Shown piece after piece: positions 16,596 to 24,943 of a stretch of 64,000 nt of DNA; positions within the stretch are counted from its first letter, which is position 1, and the number at the start of each line of letters is the position of its first letter. This stretch comes from CASFRF01 sp031549345 (lineage in GTDB: Bacteria > Verrucomicrobiota > Lentisphaeria > Victivallales > Victivallaceae), in the NCBI GenBank assembly GCA_031549345.1, contig JAVBPY010000003.1:496001-560000 (forward strand), written 5' to 3'. The position numbers and the translations under genes were made by a program. The notes beneath the pieces are model-generated. The model did not search any database and was not told the DNA's origin. It saw only the letters and a list, made by a program, of their open reading frames with translations.

Positions 16596-17536
16596 ACGTT
16601 CCGCGCATCGCCATTACCGTGGGGGATCCGGCCGGAATCGGGCCGGAACTTTCGGTGCGCCTGGCTTCGCGTCCGGATATTGCGGGGCAGGCGGAGCTTA
16701 TTTTGTATGGTCCCGGGCGGGTGATTGAGCAGGCAGTGCGGGATTTTGCGCCCGGGTTCAAACCGCAGATTGTTTCGACCTCGGACCTGGCGCCCGGCGA
16801 ATTTGAACTCGGTAAAGCCAGCCCCCTCTGCGGCAAGGCGGCGTACGACACCATTTGCCGCGCGACGGAAGACGCGCTTGCAAACCGGGTCGACGCGATG
16901 GTTACCGCTCCCGTGAACAAGCACGCGGTCAACCTTGCAGGCATTCCATTCACGGGACACACCGAATTGATTGCACACTTGTGCGGGGTGGACGATTTTG
17001 CGATGATGCAGTCGGCGGGTGATTTGCGGATTGCGTTCGTCACCACCCACATCCCCCTGGCGGAGGTTCCGGGCGCGGTAACCGGAGAGCGGATCCGGCG
17101 TGTGGCCGGTCTCCTCCGGGAAACGCTTGTGCGCGAGGGGATCGAAACACCGCGCATCGGCGTCGCGGCGCTGAATCCCCACGCAGGGGAGAATGGCGAC
17201 ATGGGCACAGAGGATGAAACGGTCGTCAAGCCGGCGCTCGCCGCATTGTTGGAGGCCGGGTTTCTGGTGGAGGGACCTTTTCCGCCGGACACGTTGTTTA
17301 TCCCCACAACCCTGCCGCGGTTTGACGGCTTGATCGCCATGTACCACGATCAGGGGCATATTCCTTTTAAAATGGTTGCATTCGATTCCGGCGTCAATTC
17401 GACGCTGGGGTTGCCGATTATCCGCACCAGCCCGGACCACGGGACGGCGTTCGAAATTGCCGGACGCGGATTTGCCGGGTGCGGCAGCATGCATGCCGCG
17501 CTTGCCCAGGCGATCCGGCAGGCGCGGAAAAAATGA
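16589..17536 (+). CDS. pdxA: 4-hydroxythreonine-4-phosphate dehydrogenase
   Basis: PdxA oxidises 4-phosphohydroxy-L-threonine in pyridoxal-5'-phosphate synthesis. The 315-residue product starts at GTG (MVNVPRIAITVGDPAGIGPE) with a GGAAAAGGAG SD inside thyX. Metal-binding and active-site blocks are visible: TAPVNKHAVNLAG, FTGHTE, NPHAGENGDMGTED, YHDQGHIPFK and TSPDHGTAFEIAG. The length is near the usual 330. It overlaps thyX by 7 bases and the following gene by 4. Confidence 0.96.
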   Translation: MVNVPRIAITVGDPAGIGPELSVRLASRPDIAGQAELILYGPGRVIEQAVRDFAPGFKPQIVSTSDLAPGEFELGKASPLCGKAAYDTICRATEDALANRVDAMVTAPVNKHAVNLAGIPFTGHTELIAHLCGVDDFAMMQSAGDLRIAFVTTHIPLAEVPGAVTGERIRRVAGLLRETLVREGIETPRIGVAALNPHAGENGDMGTEDETVVKPALAALLEAGFLVEGPFPPDTLFIPTTLPRFDGLIAMYHDQGHIPFKMVAFDSGVNSTLGLPIIRTSPDHGTAFEIAGRGFAGCGSMHAALAQAIRQARKK

Positions 17537-18492
17537 AACGCGCCCTGCTGTTCCTACTTTTGTCGGCCGTTTTTTTGCGGGTCGGTGCACAGCTGCCGAC
17601 GGAAATGAACTTTGTTTTGGCTTCCGTCAACGGGGAGGCGATCACCCTGGGAGATGTGGTCCGGGAGAGTCGCAGGCAGGAGGAGCGTCTTCCGCAAAAA
17701 GACATGGAAACAGCGGTCTGGACGCTCCGTCGCCAGATTCTGGATGAACAGATTGACCGCAAGCTCATTCTTCAGGCTTACCAGGCCGCACCTTTTGAAA
17801 TTCCCGTGCAATACGTGGAATCGCTCCTGGACCAAGTCGCAACGGATTCCGGGGTACGGAGCCGCTCGGAGTTGGATACGCGGCTGCGGCAGGGGGGGAC
17901 GTCGATGGAAGAGTTGCGCGCCCGTGCGTTGGAAACGATTATTCAGCAGTCGATGTTGGCGCGGCAGGCCCGCCTGGATGTGAATGTAACACCCCGGGAG
18001 TTGTTCGACTACTACAGTGCGCACCCGGAGGAGTTCATGCGCCCGGAACGGATGCGGCTTGCTCTTTTTTTGCTGAAGCCGGATGCGCCGGAGCCCGTGC
18101 GGCGTGCTGCGGATGGGCTGAAAGAGCATCCTGCGCGTTTTGCGGAGCTCGCTCGATTGTATTCCGCGGGGCCGGCGCGGGAGAAGGGCGGGGACATCGG
18201 CGAGATTGTGCGCGGGCAGTTGCGCTCCGAATTCGCCACGGCGCTGACGGAACCCGTCGCCGGGCGCGTGTACGGCCCGGTTGCGACGCCGGAGGGCGTA
18301 TACTATCTTCACCTGACGGCCTACTCCCCGCGTTTCCTGCCGGAATTTCGCGACATTGCCGCGGATTTGCGCGATAAGACGGAGGCGCAAAAGCGCAAAG
18401 AAAGCAAAGACGCATACATTAAAAAATTGCGGGAACAAGCTGTTGTCCGTTACTTCCTCCGGAATTCCGATCCGGAAAAACCTTCTGAGTGA
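17533..18492 (+). CDS. SurA-like periplasmic peptidyl-prolyl isomerase/chaperone
   Basis: The 319-residue product has a signal peptide (MKRALLFLLLSAVFLRVGAQ) and a SurA_N-like helical chaperone segment (about 25-150, with the VNGEAITLGDV entry motif). A parvulin-like domain follows (about 165-285; FAELARLYSAGPAREKGGDIGEI and the GVYYLHL strand). Such proteins help outer-membrane proteins fold in the periplasm. The ATG overlaps the pdxA stop (ATGA). In many Gram-negatives surA and pdxA are neighbours, which supports the call. It has one parvulin domain rather than the two of E. coli SurA. Confidence 0.88.
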   Translation: MKRALLFLLLSAVFLRVGAQLPTEMNFVLASVNGEAITLGDVVRESRRQEERLPQKDMETAVWTLRRQILDEQIDRKLILQAYQAAPFEIPVQYVESLLDQVATDSGVRSRSELDTRLRQGGTSMEELRARALETIIQQSMLARQARLDVNVTPRELFDYYSAHPEEFMRPERMRLALFLLKPDAPEPVRRAADGLKEHPARFAELARLYSAGPAREKGGDIGEIVRGQLRSEFATALTEPVAGRVYGPVATPEGVYYLHLTAYSPRFLPEFRDIAADLRDKTEAQKRKESKDAYIKKLREQAVVRYFLRNSDPEKPSE

Positions 18493-18790
18493 GTTACTGG
18501 CCGGTTGACTTGAAGATGAGAAGAATTCCAACGCGATAGAGCTCCGGAGGGAAACCTCGCTTCCCCCACCAAAAAAACCATTCGAGATGTCGGTCGAGTG
18601 GCTTGGGGCTGGGTTGTTCTGTTCGGGGTCGCAGCGGCGGTTTCACCGCCTTACTTGAAACTGCGATGCGGCTTCAACCCCCTCATCGCCCCATTCGGGG
18701 CTACGCCGGGGGAAGGCTGCGCTACGCGCGGCTTCGTCGCTAATCGCTCAAAGTTGTTTTGCGCTGCGGCGCAAAACAATGTCCCTGTAT
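18493..18790 (+). other. Non-coding, hairpin-rich intergenic stretch
   Basis: I see no credible gene here; the one 69-codon open frame lacks an SD and family features. It contains several short perfect inverted repeats, including GCGGT..ACCGC-type stems near 18630. It leads into the larger repeat that starts at about 18791. Confidence 0.55.
18754..18779 (+). repeat. Perfect 11-bp hairpin
   Basis: TTGTTTTGCGC (18754-18764) and GCGCAAAACAA (18769-18779) are perfectly complementary around a TGCG tetraloop. No T-run follows, so it is not a typical terminator for surA. It may be part of an extragenic palindromic repeat. Confidence 0.7.
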
Positions 18791-18870
18791 TCGCTCCGCG
18801 ACTCTGAAGCAACATCTTGTGTGGCGCTTTGCGTTAGCCCGCCGAAAGGCAGGCGCATAGCCCCTTGGGA
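18791..18870 (+). repeat. Structured intergenic repeat, copy 1 (shortened)
   Basis: This stretch (CGCTCCGC ... CCCGCCGAAAGGCAGG CGCAT AGCCCCTTGGG) matches the stretch at 19773-19887 piece by piece, but lacks its internal ~35-40 bases. The GAAA-loop stem has one mismatch here. The two copies bracket the orphan gene at 19000-19674. Confidence 0.65.
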
Positions 18871-18999
18871 ACCTCTTTTTTTGAGCTTAAATCGGTGAAT
18901 TTTGTTTGCCTACATTTGCTTATGGGTGAAAATAAGAATTTTGCGAACCATCAAAGTGCATTCGTAACGTAGAACAACGATCATAAATGCCGGAACATA

Positions 19000-19674
19000 T
19001 CATGATGATGTCGCAGTTGACGTTCTCTTAGAGGGTAGTACGCGACTCTTGTATTCGACAAATGCCTTCCATTCGTCATCAGTTTCGTCCTTCAGCCTTT
19101 CCCTGTATGTCCAACATACATTGATGGGAATCGAAGAAGATGTACAGTATGGTAGATACTTTTCATCGCGTATATTTTCATCGTCAGGCAGGACAAGGAA
19201 TTGTTCAATTGCATTCGCGGCAATGTAGAACTCAATATGAGCAAAAGTATAAGAGATTCCATCCTTGTTGCGCCCATAAAAAAACAGGCTTATTTTGTCT
19301 ATACAATAAAATGGGGATTGCAATTCTTTGCAAGCTCCGATTGTTTCTTTTGCTTGCGCCAGCAGACTTCTTCGTGAATATTCCGATTCTCTGTATTGTA
19401 CTTTAAAACGAAGTTCTTTTTCGTCATAATATTCTACAGCATGTGGATGAACAAAAGAAACATTGTAGATGCCGACCCAAACGACAGGAAGATCTGCTAA
19501 TTTTCTTCTGCAATGACGAACAATAAGTGCGTTGAGGGACCTGTCAAGTGAAAGAAATCGTATATTTCTTCCTGGCACGGTGTTTGAAAGTAACTTTGTT
19601 AGAACGGCAATAATAATGAGCTCAGCTTGAACAAATATTGATTGTATTCTATGAATTGTTTTTTTTATGGTCAT
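19000..19674 (-). CDS. Orphan AT-rich hypothetical protein
   Basis: The minus-strand frame encodes 224 residues from an ATG at 19674 (MTIKKTIHRIQSIFVQ); a TTG at 19698 would add 8 residues. I recognise no family. A hydrophobic stretch near residues 15-30 (AELIIIAVLTKLL) may be a membrane anchor or buried helix. The rest has mixed alpha/beta character with many aromatic residues and a Ser/Thr-rich end. Base composition is clearly more AT-rich than its neighbours, suggesting foreign origin. It stands alone between two hairpin repeats, with no visible SD or promoter. It may be a cargo gene or a decaying one. Confidence 0.6.
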   Translation of the reverse strand: MTIKKTIHRIQSIFVQAELIIIAVLTKLLSNTVPGRNIRFLSLDRSLNALIVRHCRRKLADLPVVWVGIYNVSFVHPHAVEYYDEKELRFKVQYRESEYSRRSLLAQAKETIGACKELQSPFYCIDKISLFFYGRNKDGISYTFAHIEFYIAANAIEQFLVLPDDENIRDEKYLPYCTSSSIPINVCWTYRERLKDETDDEWKAFVEYKSRVLPSKRTSTATSS

Positions 19675-19772
19675 ATTACTATAAATTCCGATCTCCAATA
19701 ATACTTCATGAAATTGATTCGTGCAAGTCGTTGAATCTATTTTTCTTCATCTCGAATGAAATGATTCATTGC

Positions 19773-19887
19773 ATCGCTCCGCAGTTCTGGAGCATTGCAT
19801 GCGGCTCTGCTTTAACCCGCCGAAAGGCGGGCGCATCAAGGGCCGCGCCCTTGTGGGGGATTCCCAAGGGGCGCATAGCCCCTTGGG
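19773..19887 (+). repeat. Structured intergenic repeat, copy 2 with three consecutive hairpins
   Basis: Three perfect hairpins follow each other. CCCGCC-GAAA-GGCGGG lies at 19816-19831, with a GNRA-type tetraloop. CAAGGGC-CGC-GCCCTTG lies at 19837-19853. CCCAAGGGGC-GCATA-GCCCCTTGGG lies at 19863-19887. The outer sequence matches copy 1 at 18791-18870. No protein-coding signal is seen. It looks like a genome repeat family or structured RNA. Confidence 0.7.
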
Positions 19888-19956
19888 CCGGAAGCAGGCT
19901 CCGTTCGGCACGGGGCAGAGGGCTCACCACACCCCCACCGGCGATGCCCCTGGATG

Positions 19957-21972
19957 TCAATCTTTGAGGCGTTGGAGGAAAAGGGATTGAAATTCGGCGG
20001 TGTACATATTGCCGAGGTGTCCGCCGCAATCAAACCAGCTTAGTTTGGAACCGAATGCGCGGTCGAGCCATTGACGGTCCGCGTTTGAGAGGATGAAATC
20101 GTCGTAATTGTGCAGAACGCGCACACGGCGGTCCGCACCGAGTTTTCCGGCAAAACTTTTGAGGCTGTTTTTTTGTTTCAACTCTTCCAATGTCAACTCC
20201 GGATGCGCGGGAAGGAGAAAACGCGAAACATAGCTGTTGAAAGAAAGCTGATCCAATTCGCGGTAAAAGCGCGTACGGTCCGACCACGCGGGCGCGTCCA
20301 GTGCAAGCGTTGCGCCGCGCTCGCGCACGGCCGCGGCGAGGACATCGCGCAATGCCAGGCGGAAGGAGAGGCCGATCAGCAGCTTCGCCCGCGCTTCTCC
20401 GATGCTTGACAAGCCGTAACCGGGGCGGGCGTCGTCCATTGCGCGGGGGATGGCCGAGGCTGTGGAGAAAAGGGCGAAAGCGTCCTCGGTACGCGCAAGG
20501 GCGTCTTCGGTGTGCCAGTTTACTGTGGGGCGGAGGGCGCTGTCGATTTCCTGGAGGGCGTAGAAGAGATCCACAGGCGGATTGATCGCCAGGATGCGGT
20601 TGAAACGGGCGTCGTCCGGGAGCATTTGCGCGATATACAGCGCGTGCATCGCGCCGAGGGACCAGCCCGCGAGAACCTGATGGCGGGGGCGTTGTCCGTA
20701 TTTTTCGCGGACTTGCCGGAGGACGCCGTCGATGGCGCGGTTCAACGCGGGCGCATCGTCGGGGACATAACCCGGGAGCGGCGGCGCATAGGCGCTTTCC
20801 ACAAACGACCAGGAGATGACGCTGTCGAGTACCGCCACGCTGTAGCCCGCGCCCAGCAGCGCTTCGGCCATGGCGGCGCAGGAGGCGTTGCTGTGGTGGC
20901 TCCCGGTTCCGGGGAGGAGGACTGCCAGGGGGGCGGTATCGTCCCCGTCGGCGGCATGCCAGAAGCGGTAGCGGAGTTTGCCCGCCCCTTTTTCGCCCGG
21001 CGGCAGCACGCCGGTGCGGGCGAGGGTCCCGAAATCAGTATTGAAAGGGGAAAGGTACGTCCAGATGCTTACATCGTCCCAGAGCATGCCTGTCATCCCC
21101 ACGCGCAGCGTGTCGGTCATGGGGCCGAGGGCGGTGTAGCGGGGAATGGAGTACCATTCGCCGCGCATTCCGGCGGGTTTCGGCACGGGCTCGGCCGGGC
21201 GTTCTTCGGACGGGGGTGTTTTGCGGAGGGCGTCGATTTCCGCCTGGGTGCGCCAGGGCTGATCTTTGAGTTGCAGATCCCGGCTCAGCAGCACGTATAT
21301 TTTGTATAAGTCGTACGGATCGTAGGTGTTGTGGTATAAGGAGGCAAATTCCTTGTAGCGTGAAACGCTCCGGTTGGCCAGGACGACGTATCCGGCGTAG
21401 GGAAGCCAGCTTTTAATGTCGAACGCCGAATCGAAAAGTTCGCCGACAAGGTCGCGCGGGTTGGTTCCGATGGTGCCGGGGAGGAGAAAGTACGGTCCGG
21501 CGCCGATTCCCCAAGTTGCGAAAGCCTGCCCGAAATTGTCGCGGCGCGCGCGCCATTCGAAAAGAATATCCGCCGGGTCCCAGAGGCCCGCCACGCCGAT
21601 GGTGCTGTTGGCAAGAAAACGGGCGAATTCCATGCCGCCGCCTTCCCACTTCGCTTGCAGAAAACAACTGAACATCCGCCCCGGAAACGCAAGATTATCC
21701 GCGCAATTATTCAATGCCGTGATCGCCACCTTCGGAAAAATCGATCCCCATATCCAACCGACCGGGCGGACGAGAAAACGGAAAAAGCCCCCGTTGATCT
21801 CGAACATCACGCGGTTCCAGCCTTCGCATGGGTCGGTGCCGCCGCCAAGGGCATAAGCGACTTCAGAGGGGGTCCATTCCATGCCCAGCCTTCGGTCGTT
21901 CTCGATCGACGCGCATCCGGTCAAAAGAAAAATCGCGGCGAAAAGAGCGAGTAAAATACGCGGAACCTTCAT
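19957..21972 (-). CDS. MlaA-family lipoprotein fused to an alpha/beta-hydrolase domain
   Basis: The 671-residue product starts at an ATG with a GAAGGAGA SD and has a lipoprotein signal with lipobox LTGC (Cys20). Residues about 46-235 match MlaA/VacJ: DPCEGWNRVMFEIN, FLANSTIGVAGLWDPAD, DNFGQAFATWGIGAGPYF and NPRDLVGE. MlaA removes misplaced phospholipids from the outer leaflet of the outer membrane. After a Pro-rich linker (about 252-268), residues about 330-671 form an alpha/beta-hydrolase: LLPGTGSHHSN (oxyanion-hole strand), GWSLG with nucleophile Ser438, a candidate Asp in LHNYDDF, and His652 in GGHLGNM. MlaA proteins are usually about 250 residues with no enzyme attached. A phospholipase-like role is inference. 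It is last in a five-gene operon. Confidence 0.88.
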   Translation of the reverse strand: MKVPRILLALFAAIFLLTGCASIENDRRLGMEWTPSEVAYALGGGTDPCEGWNRVMFEINGGFFRFLVRPVGWIWGSIFPKVAITALNNCADNLAFPGRMFSCFLQAKWEGGGMEFARFLANSTIGVAGLWDPADILFEWRARRDNFGQAFATWGIGAGPYFLLPGTIGTNPRDLVGELFDSAFDIKSWLPYAGYVVLANRSVSRYKEFASLYHNTYDPYDLYKIYVLLSRDLQLKDQPWRTQAEIDALRKTPPSEERPAEPVPKPAGMRGEWYSIPRYTALGPMTDTLRVGMTGMLWDDVSIWTYLSPFNTDFGTLARTGVLPPGEKGAGKLRYRFWHAADGDDTAPLAVLLPGTGSHHSNASCAAMAEALLGAGYSVAVLDSVISWSFVESAYAPPLPGYVPDDAPALNRAIDGVLRQVREKYGQRPRHQVLAGWSLGAMHALYIAQMLPDDARFNRILAINPPVDLFYALQEIDSALRPTVNWHTEDALARTEDAFALFSTASAIPRAMDDARPGYGLSSIGEARAKLLIGLSFRLALRDVLAAAVRERGATLALDAPAWSDRTRFYRELDQLSFNSYVSRFLLPAHPELTLEELKQKNSLKSFAGKLGADRRVRVLHNYDDFILSNADRQWLDRAFGSKLSWFDCGGHLGNMYTAEFQSLFLQRLKD

Positions 21973-21985
21973 GTAAATATCTCCT

Positions 21986-22267
21986 TCAACGACTGAACAC
22001 CCAGTCTTTGCGTTTCTTGCGGTCGCGCTCCATTTCATCCGTGCGGTCCTTCAGCTCAATGGCGCGCATGGCTTCGATTTCACGGCGTTCGGTGGCGTTC
22101 AATTCGCTTTCCAACATCAGTCCCGGAGCGGGTTTCGGGGTAAACCAGGCGTCCTCGCGCGCTTTGCGCCGCCGCGCCGTTTCCTCGGGCGTTTCATCGA
22201 ACATTTTGCGGAAGGTGGAGCAGCCGCCGAGGAAAAACAGCGATAGCAGCAGAAGAAAAATTCTCAT
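21986..22267 (-). CDS. Small charged lipoprotein
   Basis: The 93-residue product begins MRIFLLLLSLFFLGGCS, a lipoprotein signal with lipobox LGGC (Cys16). The rest is highly charged and mostly helical, rich in E, R and K. AAAAAGGAGACG is the SD; the ATG overlaps the rlmN-like stop (ATGA). It precedes the MlaA-hydrolase gene by 13 bases, so the two lipoproteins are probably made together. I recognise no family. Confidence 0.8.
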   Translation of the reverse strand: MRIFLLLLSLFFLGGCSTFRKMFDETPEETARRRKAREDAWFTPKPAPGLMLESELNATERREIEAMRAIELKDRTDEMERDRKKRKDWVFSR

Positions 22268-23304
22268 AACGTCTCCTTTTTCCGGTTTGCGCGGAGTTGT
22301 CCGCAGGCCGCGTCGGCCTCTTTGCCCCGTTCGCGCCGGCACGTTACCGTGGCCCCGGTCGCTTCCGCCTCTTCCGTGAAAGCGCGGATCGCCGCGGCGG
22401 AGGGGCGGCGGAATTCACCGCCTGTCCGGTTGTAGGGAATCAGGTTTATTTTTGCGTGATGACGCAACGCAAGGCGGCCGAGCTCCCGCGCCGCTTCCGG
22501 GCTGTCGTTGATTCCTTCCAGCAAGGCGTACTCCAAGGTAACCATACGCCCGGCGCGTTCGCGGTAACGGTCGGCCGCGGCCAGAATTTCCTTCATGGGA
22601 TAGCGCAGACTATCCGGAATCAGCTTGGCGCGTGTCGCGTCGTCCACGGCGTGGAGTGAAATCGCCAGCGTGAATTCCCGCTCCAACGCCGCCAGAAGAT
22701 CGATCCCGGGAACATAGCCGGAGGTCGAAACGGTGATACGGCGCGGCGAAAGGCCGAAGTAGGCCGGATCGGTTAGAAAAAAGAGCGCTTTTTCCAGCGC
22801 CGCGAAATTCAACAGTCCTTCGCCGATTCCCATGAAAACGAGATTGTCCGGACGTTTTCCGAGTTCCCTCGCCGCGATGGAAAATTGTTCCAGCATCTCC
22901 GCCACCGCGAGATTCCGCGTAAGGCCGTTCGCGCCGCTGGCGCAGAAACGGCACCGCACCGGACAGCCGACCTGTGTGCTTAAACAGAGGGTGTCGCGCT
23001 CGGGGGAGGGGATAAGCGCCAGCTCCACGCACTCGTTGTCGGCAAGCTCCAGGAGGAGGCGTCGTGTTCCGTCGGCGCTTTCCACGCGTTCGTCGATCCG
23101 TGCGGCGGGGGCGAGGTATTTTTCCTGCAGCGCCTGTTGGAGCGTTGCCGGTAAATTCCGCATTTCCGTCGGCGTGGAAACGCATTTTCCATAGAGCCAT
23201 TCAGCGATTTGTCTGGCGCGAAATTTGGGCGCGCCCAGTGCGGCGACGGCCGTTTCGAGCTCCGCGTGCGAGAGGCCGAGTAAGAATGGCTTCGGATCAT
23301 TCAT
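22264..23304 (-). CDS. rlmN: RlmN-like radical SAM rRNA/tRNA adenosine methyltransferase
   Basis: RlmN methylates C2 of adenosine in 23S rRNA (A2503) and some tRNAs. The 346-residue product has the CxxxCxxC radical-SAM cluster site (CPVRCRFC), the upstream Cys of TLCLSTQVGC, and the C-terminal methyl-carrying Cys in EADAACGQL. FMGIGEGLLNF replaces the usual GMGEPL motif, a modest divergence. The start at 23304 (MNDPKPFLLGLSHAEL) overlaps the upstream glycosyltransferase by 8 bases. Its place inside an envelope/sugar operon is unusual. Cfr-like activity cannot be excluded by sequence alone. Confidence 0.88.
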   Translation of the reverse strand: MNDPKPFLLGLSHAELETAVAALGAPKFRARQIAEWLYGKCVSTPTEMRNLPATLQQALQEKYLAPAARIDERVESADGTRRLLLELADNECVELALIPSPERDTLCLSTQVGCPVRCRFCASGANGLTRNLAVAEMLEQFSIAARELGKRPDNLVFMGIGEGLLNFAALEKALFFLTDPAYFGLSPRRITVSTSGYVPGIDLLAALEREFTLAISLHAVDDATRAKLIPDSLRYPMKEILAAADRYRERAGRMVTLEYALLEGINDSPEAARELGRLALRHHAKINLIPYNRTGGEFRRPSAAAIRAFTEEAEATGATVTCRRERGKEADAACGQLRANRKKETL

Positions 23305-24943
23305 TATCGCGCGGCACTCCCTTCCAAAGACCGATCTGGTGGTTGCGGTAGGTTTTATCCGGCGCGAGGAGGTTGCTCCAGATGCGTTCCGGATGCTGCG
23401 GGAACGTGGTGCTAAGGACATAGACCACAGAGTCTTCCGGCGGAAGTGCGGCCAAAGCGGCGATTTTCCGCACCGTTACGCCCGAATAGAAGCATTCGCC
23501 GTAAAGATCCTGGATGTTGTATTTGTAGACGATCAGTTCCGGGCGATCCAGGCGCGCCAGATCGGCGGCCAGCGCAGCGCGCAGTTCGCGGCCGAGCTGG
23601 CGCTTTACTTGCGATTGCGCCCGGTAGGGGGTCATCGCGTTCCAATAGAAGAGCCCCGTCGCCACGCCGGTCATAAGGAGCAAGAGCCAGACGGGACGGC
23701 TCCGTTCGCGCCGGAAATGGAAGAAAATCGCGAAGAGCAAAAGCGCCGCCAGCGCCGCGAGCGTGTAAAAAAGCGCCGGGAGCTCGTGGCGGAAGGTCAG
23801 GGGACGCGTCAGGGAAAAGGTCGATTGGAGTATCCACTCCGGTGCGAAAAGGAAGCCGAGCAATCCGGCCGCCATGGCGTAGAGCGCGTATTCACAGCCG
23901 AGCAAAAGTCGGTTGATCGCGATGGCGTAGCGCCGGACGGCCATCTCATAGTTGAGCCCGACCATAATGGACAGAGGCGCGGCGAGAAGCGCAAAGTCGC
24001 GCGGTTCCATTCCAGGCCGGAACCACAAGAGGAAAAAGGTGGAGATGAAAATCGTCCGCAAATAACGGCTGTACAGCGGGGTATCGTCCACCCGGAAAAG
24101 GGCGACGCAGAAGGGAATCCACGCCAACAGCGTCCAGGGCAGGAGTCGCAGTGCGAGATTCCAAGGGTACTCCAGCACGCCCAGGAGATAATCGCCGAGT
24201 GAAATGGAGTCGGCGAAGAGCGGATTGATCGCTCGCGTTTCCGCTTCGGTGAGGTACGGCAGGAGCCATAAAAGGATTGTGCCGCCGAGGAGTGCGCAGC
24301 CAATCGCAAATCCCGGTTTCAGCCAGCGTGTCCCGACCGCCAGCGGGCGGCGCAGGAAAATCAGCGGAAAGACAAAATAGACGATGTACCAGAATCCCCC
24401 CGTATAGAACGCCGCCGAAAGGAACAGTGCCGAACTTATCCATGCCCAGCTCCATGCCGAGTGGCGCATTCCGAAGTAAAAATACGCCAGTTGCGCCGCG
24501 AGAAGGAAAAACGCGGCGCAAAAATCCGGGTAGCCGTCGAGAGCCTTCTCCATGATAAGATTCATGCTCAAATACATCGCCGCGGCGACCACTCCGGCGC
24601 GTGCATTGCGGGCGGACCCGGCGGCGAAGCCGACTATGACGGCGATGCCCGCCGCCGCCGCGACCGAGAGGACGCGCAACGCCATTTCCATGGAAAGGGG
24701 AAACCATTGGCGCAGGATCGACGTCAGAAGAGGGTAGAGCGGGAACGCCCCCGGAAGCGCCACGCCGTGCGCCGAGGCGAGGGGGGGCGCCATACCCATC
24801 TCCTGCGCCTGGACGGCGTACGACCCTTCATCCCAGAAAAGTTCGCGCAGGCCGAGGTTCCACGGCTGGTAGAGGAGGAGGAACGCCCCCGCAAGCACCA
24901 GCAGAGCCGCCCAGAGTCGAAAAAGCGGTTCGCGGCGCGTCAC
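23297..24943 (-). CDS. PMT/ArnT-type integral membrane glycosyltransferase
   Basis: The 548-residue product has about 11-12 hydrophobic segments in the first 450 residues and a soluble, probably periplasmic, C-terminal domain. FWDEGSYAVQA in the first loop carries the Asp-Glu motif of GT39/GT83 enzymes, which use polyprenyl-phosphate sugars outside the inner membrane. ALDGYPDFCAAFFLLAA resembles the second conserved loop. The start is a GTG at 24943 that overlaps the upstream stop (GTGA). The acceptor is unknown: lipid A, a glycan or a protein are all possible. Confidence 0.82.
   Translation of the reverse strand: MTRREPLFRLWAALLVLAGAFLLLYQPWNLGLRELFWDEGSYAVQAQEMGMAPPLASAHGVALPGAFPLYPLLTSILRQWFPLSMEMALRVLSVAAAAGIAVIVGFAAGSARNARAGVVAAAMYLSMNLIMEKALDGYPDFCAAFFLLAAQLAYFYFGMRHSAWSWAWISSALFLSAAFYTGGFWYIVYFVFPLIFLRRPLAVGTRWLKPGFAIGCALLGGTILLWLLPYLTEAETRAINPLFADSISLGDYLLGVLEYPWNLALRLLPWTLLAWIPFCVALFRVDDTPLYSRYLRTIFISTFFLLWFRPGMEPRDFALLAAPLSIMVGLNYEMAVRRYAIAINRLLLGCEYALYAMAAGLLGFLFAPEWILQSTFSLTRPLTFRHELPALFYTLAALAALLLFAIFFHFRRERSRPVWLLLLMTGVATGLFYWNAMTPYRAQSQVKRQLGRELRAALAADLARLDRPELIVYKYNIQDLYGECFYSGVTVRKIAALAALPPEDSVVYVLSTTFPQHPERIWSNLLAPDKTYRNHQIGLWKGVPRDNE

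Noticed and set aside
18598..18807. 69-codon plus-strand frame in the spacer
   Set aside because: No SD, hairpins throughout, and a low-information product; treated as non-coding.
18838..19887. Integron cassette bounded by attC sites
   Set aside because: The palindromic repeats around the orphan gene recall attC, and GCGTTAG occurs in copy 1, but the RYYYAAC/GTTRRRY core pair is not complete in either copy and no integrase is present.
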